Shown here one piece after another: positions 24,838-35,614 of a stretch of DNA of 64,000 nucleotides. The position numbers and the translations under genes were made by a program. Positions within the stretch are counted from its first letter, which is position 1, and each line of letters begins with the position of its first letter. Below the pieces are notes generated by a model. That model was not told where the DNA came from and did not search any database. It saw only the letters and a list, made by a program, of their open reading frames with translations. This stretch comes from Lineus longissimus (Eukaryota; Nemertea; Pilidiophora; Heteronemertea; Lineidae), in the NCBI RefSeq assembly GCF_910592395.1, contig NC_088323.1, positions 3,286,001 to 3,350,000 on the forward strand. The letters are read 5' to 3'.

Positions 24838-27800
24838 GGCTATTCTCTCCTACTTTTAGTACTAAATCCCCACAATATCCCATAGAATTCGAAATTTCAC
24901 TTTTTGCTTGCAAACTTTCGAATGACACTAAAAAGACTTTGCAATTGTCCGCGTGATTTGATAAAATAGTTTTTTCGTTTTGCTGCAATTTCACTTTGTC
25001 TCTATACGACAAATAACGGTCGCAAAAATCGGCCACAAACACTTACAAAACGGCAAAAAGAAGTCACAGAGTCAACAAACATTCCAACTTATCTTTCACT
25101 ATATCCAACATCAGACATATTTCACCTCTTCGAAAATTGCAAAAAACAGGCTGCTAGCAGTGTCCGGTGCAAAGTTCTCTCAACTTATGCGATCTTCCTT
25201 CTTTTCAGGTGAATGTCTACCAGTGTGTGTTTCTTTAATAAATATTGAAACCGATTATGAGGAGCGTTGTATTGGCGCCTTCCACAGCCTCAAGTATGAA
25301 TGGGTCATTGTCTATGACATAAGTACCAGGTGGCTGATCGAGTGAAAAAGGCCTTGGATGTGCTATGGGCCACTCGAGCCTGAACGTAATTGAGATCGCG
25401 GCTCTAATTGGCTGAGCCCGGAGATTACAACACAAGGTTCCAGTATATTTGTATAGATGCTGGTTACTTTAAGATATACACGTAACCCTTGGTTAAAGGG
25501 ATCTTTTGGTAAAAAAACGCACCTTACGCAATACGATCCCGAGATTCAGTTGTTGTTTTTTTACTCGTGCGTCATATAATGAAATATCGACAGCGAAGTA
25601 TATGTATCTACCATACAAATGTTAGCGAAAACGAGTCGCTTATAAGCGAGGTATCGCTGAAAACTTTTGGCCCCCGGGTGGCCAAGTCGAGAATCAGATC
25701 GAACCGAAAGTATTGTAAACTACTGGTGTGCGAAGATGTAGAACATGCTTGGCATCATTCTATTATGAAAAGCACTTCTTTCAGTTCCGTTCGTCCATCA
25801 ATTTCCCCATCCACAAATGACACCTTGAAGTCTATTGCGACCCGTAGCTGGTACTAGTGTATTAATTTCAATCCTCATGCATTGTTTTAGCGCAAGTCTT
25901 AAACACAACAGTTGTGAAAATTCCGTAATTAAAGCTACCAACTCGGCCAACTCATACTTATGGAACAAAACTTTCTCTTGGGGAGGTTATTATCTGTCGC
26001 AGGATCCACAACAACGGATCTTTATGTGCTCACCCGTATTACCCTAATCCGTTTAAGTGCAAGATCATCCCATAGATACAATGTAATCTTAAGTTCCATT
26101 TAGCTGCCGGTACCGACAAGGGGTCATTGTTCAATTACCCGCTGTGAACACAGGCTTAATTAGCCGGAATGCCGCAAGTGCTCTTTCGCCGGAGAAGAAA
26201 AAGGGAATACATAAAAACAAAGTCGAATCGGTTGATTCATATGTCGAAAAAATCATCTTTGGTCACTACATACGCGGTGGGAACCCTGGACCCTTATTGA
26301 CTCCAGTGCTTTCCTCCTCGCGCATGACCGGAACTAGAATCACTTGATAACGTCGTTCCGCCTCTCCAAATAAATGACTTCGTGATAGTTCGTTAACTGG
26401 CTAGGTCCTAATGTATTTCTTTTCTTCATTTCATGAATTAATTTCTGATCCTTATTGAAAGAAATTTCACGATGACGTCTTTACGTTGGTTTTCGCCATG
26501 CTCGATTTTTTTCGCGACTAACTTACAGGCTATTAGTTATCGTAACAGCGAACGCAATAACCACCACATGCCTTTGGCGGACCATAGAGTAACCAGACTA
26601 ACACGCAAAATAGAGAACCATTGAATGAAAAACTGCATACCTTCTTTCTTACGATATTTTATTTTGATGCCTTTATGTATCGCATATATATAACGCCATC
26701 ATACAGGTTGCATTTGTTAGAAAACATATTGGCTTGTAACAACGCTGACATGCTGTTACATGTACATCGAAGTACACGTAAGAATATGTCAACATGAGTG
26801 TTAAAAGCTAACACGTTTTCTAACCTCCAAATGCAGTAAAAACAAATACAGAAGGCATTTAAAAAAATAACAACATCATTCAACTAAAATTGGGATACCT
26901 CTTAGACATACAAAGTTTGGGAAAAATATGTTTTAAATCTTACGTTTTACGGCAATATGTAGGCCAACCCTGCACCATTACAAATGTCTTTCGTTTCCCT
27001 GTAAGAAACTCATTGTTCGACGCAATGACTGCATAATTCTGGTGCTCCATCAATGGCTGCGACCTCAGCGCAAAATTTATCGCATGTCAGGATTTACATT
27101 CGAAATACCTCGAGTCAAGACGAAACAAAACAAGAGGACGTCATCCGTCTCTCACTCACAAATCTATAATATCACTCCGCGTTGCCAGGATAAGGCGATC
27201 ATTGTTACAAGTCGCGCAGGTACTAGAAAACGAGTCAACTGATATAATAGTTCTCCCAGTGAAGATAATGCAATTAATTCGATACGTGTCAAGAATAAAG
27301 GGTTTTTTTCTTGCTAATATGAATACAACTCGTCTGAATGTCAGATCTCAGGTACTGCGTGATCGTGTTAGGACAGCCATGGACTTGATGAAGAATTCGG
27401 TCAAAAGAAAATTCCGATCTTATCATACTCTCCTCTAGATCAATGTGGTGGTTTGCCTGAAAAAGTTTGAAAATTATTTTTATTGCATTACATTGACAAA
27501 AAGAAAGCAATACGGGTTGGGAAGAAAGGCTGACACTACTGCGCTATTCCTATTTGAATAAATACCAGACAAACTGACCATGTCGTATAGATGTAGTTTC
27601 TGCAATGCTTTCAAAGACATACATTTAAAGGAGGTAGAAACAAGTCCTCGCTGTCGTGGAACTCGGCCTTTATCTCTCTCACCTATTTATAAAATGAGTT
27701 CCTCTTCCGTCTGAAGTCGCCCAGGGGTGGGCAACAAAACACTCGGATTCCTTGCCAACATTTCGTACCATCTCGTGCCATGTTCGATACCTTAACTAGA

Positions 27801-29212
27801 TCCATGTTCATTTCTCTGCAAGTGTTTTTGTTCGCTTCGCAGATTGGCGTACTACCAACCCAGACACATCCTAAAATGAAAGAATGAAGGACAAATAAAA
27901 CTTTGACTGGAATAGACCGGGATGCTCCCGAACCAGATACAACTCGAGAGAGTGGGGGCTTAGGTACACTTCGTTCCTCCCAGCTCCTCTACCCTCTTCT
28001 CAACTATGACTTTACAAAGCAATAAATTATAGTCACCGGCACGTCTGTTACAGGACGGTCTATCAAACAAAAACAGGCCCCTCTCAACAGACTACATCGC
28101 GCCAACACAGTATGCAAGCGTCATCACTGAACCAGTACGTTTTTCTAGCAAGGACGAAATTAAAAAGACGAAACCCGTGTAGCTACAGCATTTATTGCAA
28201 GTTCTGCTTGTATTTTTAATGTAACTTGTCATCTATTCGCAATTATATATCGTAACTCATATTTCACGATAATAAATGTGGTAAAACGGCAAATTCACAT
28301 GGCGGTAGTGAAATGTCCTGAGGGTACGACGGTCGACATCAACGGCACAGAATGTGAAGATCTGAGCCCACTGCAGAAAAGAGAGCAATGGAGAAAGACC
28401 TGGTCGTTTAGCAGTTTATCATCACCTGAATTTCACCGGATTGGTGCATGACACTTATAGTACGTGAGGCATTAATTTTGCTTTATGGGTGCTAACGATA
28501 CGAAATGATGCCTTAAAACAGGCTGCGCAACACTGCCTACGTTAGAGCCGTGTGTCTGGGGACAAAGGTCTCAACTCTGCGCAATTATTCTCTGAGGTAT
28601 AGACAGCTAGTCTCTGAAGAACTATACGCCTAAACCCATCACCAATAGGAAAGTACACCTTTTGGGAGGGAGACTTTAGAGCTGCTACACTGGTTTACTA
28701 TTTGTTTGCGACCTTTTTTAACATCGTCATCCTCTCGTTTGGGTTGATCCCAGAAGGCACTGTATGGGACATTGACTCAAGCTTCCTGCAGACACGACGG
28801 ATTTAACATTGGATGTGACAAGCGATAGTAATGTCACTGACGACATAAGCTGTTATTTATGGAAGGTTTTCAATCTTGCGAGGGACCAACGATGTATGTT
28901 ACCAAGTATGGATTAAAGATCTATGCATCGCTGATGGTACCCATAACATCACCTTCTCGTTCGTTGCCAAAAGTCGCACTGAATAATTGTAAAGTTCCGT
29001 CGGTTGACATGATACTCGTCCTTTTCAAGCTGGTGAACATGTTATCTTGAAAATTTAGTGTCACCACCTCAAACAATGCAAAAAATGCCTTTGTGGCAGA
29101 CTTCCGAACGAGCGAAAACATGATGGGATTTAAGCAAATTTAAGCAAAGAAAAATTATGTTGCTGGAACATTGGAGCGAAGGTGAAGAAGAGTATCTTTT
29201 CAAGTAGCGGGT
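24838..29212. other. long spacer upstream of twist and GPCR
   Basis: About 4.4 kb with no recognisable exon. A short plus-strand frame at about 28300-28450 starts MAVVKCPEGTTVDINGTECE and could be a small Cys-containing peptide, but it has no family match and no clear splice partner. The region may hold regulatory sequence for twist, which cannot be judged from one genome. Confidence 0.4.
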
Positions 29213-30636
29213 ATGAACATAACGGGTCCTCCTTGCTCCGCGTTGGCGGGAGGAGTACCGACCGACGCAGGCCTCATGGCCTATGTTCTTATCATTCGAA
29301 AGATCCTCCCGCCAATCACCATGGCCTTTGGGCTGTTGGGAAATACGATATCTTTGATGATCTCCACGAGGAAAGATTACAAACACATTGGCACCATGGT
29401 TTACATGAGTGCTTTGGCAGTTTTCGATAATCTATTTTGCCTTTGCAGTTTGGTTGGCCAGATTTTTGTCACTTTAGGTAAAGTAACCAATTCTACGATA
29501 CTAGTAATGTAAGTATAGTTTTGGTTTAAAATCTCATTGATGGTATCTTCTTTTAATGGTTAACATGTGTACCGGCGTAACCGTATCAAAGGTGTAATTT
29601 CTCCTGACTCCGAATCCCTCGACGCACACATAGAAGAACGAAGAGCAAATGACCGCGGTAAAAGTTCAAGCCGTATATTCTACTTTCTTCAGAGGTTTCT
29701 ATGAAAATCTATAAAGAATCGATGAAAAATCTGTATAGAAAATGTTCTTTATATATTTTTATCTGCAGTTGCCTGTATATAGAATACGCGCAGTACTCCT
29801 CTAACAACAGCTTCATATTAATTTTGGGCAGACATGACTATCACTCGTGTCTTGGTGGCGGGAAAGTCCATGCCTCAATACATTTTAATTTGCTCAATTT
29901 AAAATTTCTGATATATTTCAGAACATTATTGTATGCACAATACTCCTCTGCAACCATTTCGAGATTAATTTTGGCAGCAATGACAGCTGATCGGGCATGC
30001 GCAGTGATGTTTCCTCTGAAAGCCAAAACATTATGTACAACATCACGGGCTAAGAAGGTGATAGCCATTTCAACCGGGATTCCCATTTTGTTCAATATCC
30101 ATATCGTTTTTATGACAACATTTCAATTTGGCAGTACAGAAAATGCTCAAGGTCGGTATCCATATCTACCAGATTATCGCATTCTAGAACAAATATTTTC
30201 ATTTATAACTTTGTTGATTATGGTTATTGTTCCTTTCTTGGTCATTATAGTATCAAATATTTGCATCATAGTAAAGTTCCAACACGCTGTCATAAAACGA
30301 AATACCATTACCATGACTACTAATTCGGATGCAGTGAAAGATAATGAGGGTCGCCATCTTGTACGGATGCTTATTTATGTATCTTTAGCGTTTGTCATAC
30401 TTTGTGCACCTTATAGTATTAAAGATGTCGTCATGATCATCCCAGAGGTGGCGGCCATGTACGACCTTAGTGACCCCTATTGGCGACTGCGGATGAATAT
30501 CATCCACGATTCGGTTCGTCTTCCTACAGCTGCTAACCACGCTGTTAATTTCTACATCTACATCCTCGGAGGTGGAAAGCGCTATAAGAATGACGCACTG
30601 AATGCTATGACCTGTGGTCGACACCAGGCGCGATGA
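29213..30636 (+). CDS. class A (rhodopsin-like) G protein-coupled receptor, peptide-receptor type
   Basis: Two exons, 29213-29508 and 29922-30636, join in phase (AT|A) to give 336 residues. A short N-terminus carries an N-glycosylation site (MNITGPPC). TM1 contains GLLGNTISLMI (the GN of TM1) and TM2 lies around MVYMSALAVFDNLFCL. The splice falls at the start of TM3, followed by ISRLILAAMTADRACAVMFP. Here the DRY motif is DRA. TM6 has CAPY in place of CWxP, and TM7 ends NHAVNFYIYIL instead of NPxxY. This pattern fits the large invertebrate orphan families often labelled FMRFamide/TRH-receptor-like; the ligand is unknown. It should signal from the plasma membrane through heterotrimeric G proteins. 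The intron contains a decayed copy of the start of exon 2. Confidence 0.88.
29770..29852 (+). pseudogene. decayed duplicate of the GPCR exon 2 start
   Basis: Within the GPCR intron, the words GCGCAGTACTCCTCT and ATTAATTTTGGGCAG line up with GCACAATACTCCTCT and ATTAATTTTGGCAGC of the true exon at 29936-29985. An acceptor-like ATCTGCAG precedes it. The reading frame is altered and soon leaves similarity (DRHDYHS-like residues), so it is a relic of a tandem exon duplication and not an alternative exon. Confidence 0.6.
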
Positions 30637-31229
30637 CATTTCGTTGATACCAGCCGCCATGGGGTGTTGTAAGAGTTCGCCTTGTGGAGATCACACACAA
30701 TACAGGTGACGCTGTCGATCCAAATATTAGCAGATCGGTGAAGGGCACAGAGATTCGAGATGCATGTCACGGGATTTGTGACTCCGTAGCAAATATATCA
30801 ATGAGTGACTGTACCTGTGCGACTCGATCTTAATCCAATAGCGAATACATGAAGAAGCTACCAAATGTTCCGCTTTAAAAAAAGTATGCTTTGGTTCCCA
30901 AACAAAGAAGTTTTAGGAGTGATGCAAAAACGAAAATCGTATTCATCCCAAAAAAAGATAACCTCTATGGAATTCGTGTTCACATCAGACAAAAGGACCT
31001 CACTCTGTTCCGTTGAAATAATGCATTCCGTTACAAGTAATCCAACGTCCCGACCCAATGATCAAAGTCGGTTGCAAGTCACGTAATTCCCGCTTTGAAA
31101 TACAAAAACCGACTGGGGTACGACTTTCATTTCAGAGCGGTTGTTCAGTCGTGTGGTTGTTGGTATGTATGATTGAAATATGTGATAGCATGCGTAACCC
31201 CGGCCTTTGTGGTCATACCCGTCTGACAA

Positions 31230-31393
31230 TAGGGTCCGGCCCAGTTGTTCGAGTCAGAAGAAGTTAGTCAGTAACTTTAACGTGACATTAACATGAATGT
31301 CTAATTGGCTTAACTGACATGCACAATAAAGATAACATCGCGTTAAAGTTAATGCCATGGTTAGTGGCTAACAACTGAACAACTGGGACCTAA
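31230..31393. mobile_element. MITE-like element with long terminal inverted repeats
   Basis: The ends are inverted copies of about 50 bases. The left end reads CCCAGTTGTTC ... GTTAGTC ... TAACTTTAACG. The right end, read on the opposite strand, gives CCCAGTTGTTC ... ACTAACC ... TTAACTTTAACG. A TA is found at both outer borders, compatible with a Tc1/mariner-type TA target. The interior is too short to code. Confidence 0.6.
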
Positions 31394-32061
31394 AGGTAGA
31401 ATGAGCCTGCTCTCGATAAGTAGCTTCGTAGGCGTTTCCACGATGTATGCATGGTGTATGGTGCATGTCTGAGTGGTTGACGACATATGCAGATACTGAA
31501 CTTATGGGGAGAATGTGCAATTAGCCATTGTCACCGGTAGCCTATCGGCTTGAAGAAACAGATATGTTAGCATAAATACATCAATATATCTTGATATACC
31601 TTTGGTGCTAGTCACTTGAGTTGCACGGCTCGCGCGATGGCCGCTGCCAAAACAAACGGCGTACCATTACGGTATTGAAAACCAATACCAACGCGAGATG
31701 TGCATTAATTGATTCTGAGCATTGAGCACTGAAAGTGATTACTGGCGTGGACTTCGACCCATTTTGTCATAGCGTATATTTCGAGAAATTTACAGGTCAT
31801 CGTAGTGTACCAATTTTTGCTATATTTCCGATTTATTTTGCTTAGGCGTCACCACCGCCCTAAAGTATATAACATATATATTTTGCCACTTTGCAACACG
31901 GCAACTTCCTATTTTCATATATATCAAATTGTTCTACCAATTTAGATGAAGCTGTTAAACTTAATAAACAGCGGTCTAGGGTAACGTTAAGAAATGTTCA
32001 GAAACGGAAGCAACCTATAAGATTACTGGCTTTAAGCACTAGGCAGTGTGGTCCACTGAAG

Positions 32062-32121
32062 ATGAGCTCTCAGGTCATTCGAATACTTGCACTTGTTTAT
32101 TTTATGTCTTGCCTCAGCAGT
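32062..32121 (+). CDS. possible signal-peptide exon of an unidentified gene
   Basis: ATG opens MSSQVIRILALVYFMSCLSS, a hydrophobic leader, followed directly by the good donor GTAAGT. No downstream partner exon could be proven. The call rests only on leader plus donor, so it may be chance. Confidence 0.3.
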
Positions 32122-34596
32122 GTAAGTCAACATGTTAACATGATCCCATAAACGCCAAAAAAAAACATTAACTTTAAAACTTTAACGTTGACACTTGGAA
32201 CCCGACACACGATAGCCTGGTGGGTCACACTGTTACGTTAGTGCCGTGATATCATTCTACAGAAGTCATCTAAAGTTACAAATTGTCCATTTCAAAGTTA
32301 TAAAACACATTTTCACTTCATGAATTTAGGAACAAACCAGACCACCCAATTACATTTGATGAACGCTTCAGCATTTTCACGACGGATGCTTAAAATATTG
32401 ATGCCCACGCGCACTCGAGGGGAAACTTGGTAAACTTCCAGCTGTTAACTGCAGAATTTAGGAGACATCGTTGGCAAAACAAAGTAATGGATACTAAAAT
32501 ATCTGTCTCATAAGACATAAGAGGCTGTTCACTTACACCTACTTACACTAAATCCTGGATCTGGATGACTAATACCTAATCGAGTCCATTCCACCTCCGG
32601 CTATGTGGTAAATAGCCAACGACGGGTGATGTCACTATCTTCGAAACAGTTTTGGCGTACACCCGTAAAAAAAGGTTTTTTTGACTTCCGCACAACCTTT
32701 CAGGGGTTTCAACAACAAAGATATATGCACCCATAGAGGTTTAGCGGAGTTTGGCGTTCATAGTCATCATCACACATGCATGCGACAGCAAAAATGTACA
32801 ACGATTTTAGGGACAATTACTGAAGAACAGAGGATGTTTAACTAAATATTCCAAGTTGTTCAAAGAACATATGTAACAAGATTATGGCCAAATGTGAAAG
32901 ATCACACTTTTGAAACAAACTGACCAATTCGGAACGAAATTTAAGAACTTTATTTTTTTCTCCTCAATAATACTGTTAATTTGATATCACAACTTTCAAC
33001 ACCACTAACTCCTCTGTCTATGAAAGGCGAATATTAGACCTGTTGCCCACAAATTTGCCCAAAAGCGAATTAAAAACTGATAATGAGTTATGTGCAGTGC
33101 GTCATGGACTATATGGAATTCAATATACATGTACAATGTACTTACAATCATTCGCGGCGAGGGACTACGGAAATTAAACAAAAAGGTTTCGCGTTTGACA
33201 TGTTGGACAACCAATTTACTTACATACAATACCGGGATAATGGGTCACTTAATACGGTTAATCTGGTGATACAATAACCAGCCTCCCCAGGGAGTGTCCC
33301 GCCCTGATATTTGATGACGATTTAATCTGACCAATGGGGGCGATGGGTCTCTCGTTATGAAAATGTCAAATCCCAGGCAATTTAGCCCAATCACGATGCA
33401 ATATTTCAGTTCGTCCCTCCCGAATTTTCCCAAATTCCAGGAAGTCGTGGCCGCTTTCTCACCCATCCCGGCCACCTGAAAGAGACCCCCACCTCCTCTT
33501 TGGCTCGAACGACGAATTTCCGCGGGTGTTAATTTTGCGATTTTTGCGAATAACCTAGATTCGTGAAAAGACCAAATCGCGGATCGACACATTTTTCCCC
33601 TTTGGTCAAGTCATGGACCGGACTCTCAAGCTGTCCGTCCATTGTACTGATGGCAAAACCAAACCTATGACACTTTTTGCGGTTTCATGAGAATTACTTC
33701 TGGGATATATTTTTTCTCCAAATGGTATATCATATTTGCAATGCTCATTAGTTCGGGGCCCTGGAGGGATTGACTAAACCGCTGTCAATATTTCGTCCCC
33801 AGTTGCATCTAATTATTAAACTAGCTGAGTGCACATTACAAATTTTTACATCATGAAGATTTATATCTATCAATTCAATTGTATCCATCTCCCAGGGGGT
33901 AACGCCTATTAAAATCAAATTCTAATCGCTTTTATTTTGACAGGACTAGAACTGTTCTCGTTGTGGATGTTTCAGCCATGCATGAGGCCTGTACTAATGA
34001 TATGTACCACACGCGTAAGGACGCATTTTATATTTAGAGGACCAACGGATTTATCAGGGGTTATTATTATGTACATGTTTTCGGCTGCCCAGCCACCTTC
34101 AACTCAACAGTGATAGTTCCCATCCTAAAATTGCACATGAAATAGAAAAAGTTGAAATCTGAACGACTTATCGCGCTTTGATTCCGATGTTAATCCCGAC
34201 AGGACCCAAGCAAGAAAAACAATGCAGTATACTGCCTATGTGATGGGTAGACGCCCTTTGCGCATCAGCGCGAATTAAAAATGGTCAAAGTTTATGTTTT
34301 ATTGGAAAAACCAAAAAGAAATTTCGTAGTCCGCCAAAATCTTAATTTTTACGAAGACTTTCGCCAATCGCAAAATAAATAGGTACTGAGTAGAGTTTGA
34401 AAATCATTTGAGTGACACTGTGTCCACGACCCTCCCCGATAACTCAAAGTTCGGGGATGCCACTCCGATTATTGTTCAAATCACAGTACGGGATATAAAA
34501 TGTGAAAAACAATGCATGCGTTACCGATGTGTTTTTGGTGTTACCTATATGCCTCGATCAAGAAATTTCAAGAATACTTTATCAAAAACCACTTAC

Positions 34597-34678
34597 CCCA
34601 TTGGCCTGCTTGACTGTTAACTTCCAAGCATCCGGTCAATAGGATGGCTAGTGTGGTGGCGATAACCAGTGGCTGCAT
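34597..34678 (-). CDS. possible signal-peptide exon of an unidentified secreted protein
   Basis: The ATG at 34678-34676 opens MQPLVIATTLAILLTGCLEV followed by NSQAGQWG and the donor GTAAGT in phase 1. The leader is convincing. No second exon was recognised on the minus strand toward lower coordinates. A hairpin element lies about 175 bases upstream of the ATG. Confidence 0.35.
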
Positions 34679-34852
34679 GATAATTTGGTAGTGATGGCAA
34701 TGTTTCCAGCGGCAGAGCGGAGACTGAGACCCATGCCTGCTTCGAGATGCTTTTAAAGCAATCTCCGTGGAGAAGTGAAGCGGGACTGTTGCTAAGTATG
34801 TCACATTCACGGCTGGCCGCGCTGGGGGCTAGCTTCGTTGCGGGACGAAAGT

Positions 34853-34976
34853 GAGTTTTCGCAAATCCTCGAAACTCCTACGCAAACGCCCGTCCCATTG
34901 TTCGCCATCGTGATCAGGAGCTCGAACAATGGGATATGCGTTCGCGTCGGCGTTTCGGGGGATTTGCGAAAACTCC
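34853..34976. mobile_element. near-perfect hairpin element
   Basis: Two arms of about 50 bases are inverted copies: GAGTTTTCGCAAATCC ... CGAAAC ... TCCCATTGTTCG on one side and the same words on the opposite strand on the other, separated by about 18 bases. The outer sequence GAGTTTTCGCAAATC is exact in both arms. This fits a foldback MITE. No coding capacity. Confidence 0.7.
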
Positions 34977-35614
34977 CTACGTGATCAAACCTATGACAAA
35001 ATCTATCGGATGAAATCTTGTAGAGCCGATGGCAATACGCACTTTGATGCAAGAGACATCAACTTGTACTATTGTGGTTGTATTGAATGTAATATCATGA
35101 TTATTTAATGTACAGCGGGAACAAGTCTGCACTGCAAGCCTAGTCCAATTTATCCAATATCCATATACATTAGGACAGCGACTCGATTTCCAAAACATCT
35201 TATGGCGACATTGTACCCTATTATCACGAGTCTGACAATTCATGACGCACATGGCCGCCAGAGAGATGTATGGGCAACGCTTGTCCTCACGGGCAAACAT
35301 TTTCTTAAATAAAACTATAGAGAAACATTTTTTGGTATTTGGTCAAGCCAGACCCAGTTTTATAAGAGCATCAGCAGGCTGATATTGGTAAACTGGAGGC
35401 CATCTACTGCACCCCTAGCTCCGGCATGAGGCCCCCCTACTAAACCGACCCTGTATGGTCAGGAGATGGGACCATTATGTGCTTGTTTTCGTGCGGATTT
35501 CTGGTTATATGTTCCTGCCAGTGAAAGGAATCAATGTGCTGAATCCGAAAACACAGCAGTCTTATCAAAACATCAGCTTGTCATCAGTGGGTTGACATGA
35601 TGGTCAGGGAGATG

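Larger units (their letters stand above)
30637..34596. other. spacer with mobile-element remnants
   Basis: About 4 kb. It contains a MITE-like element, one possible first exon on the plus strand and no complete gene. A plus-strand acceptor followed by an open stretch near 33945-34030 was seen but could not be linked to anything. Confidence 0.4.

Noticed and set aside
29701-29921. Open frame running into GPCR exon 2 from an upstream ATG
   Set aside because: It crosses the decayed exon copy and a clear TTTCAG acceptor at 29921. Joining exon 1 at 29508 gives TM3 in frame.
33245-33592. 115-codon minus-strand open frame
   Set aside because: No domain, signal peptide or consistent splice sites; composition looks like an open stretch of spacer or repeat.
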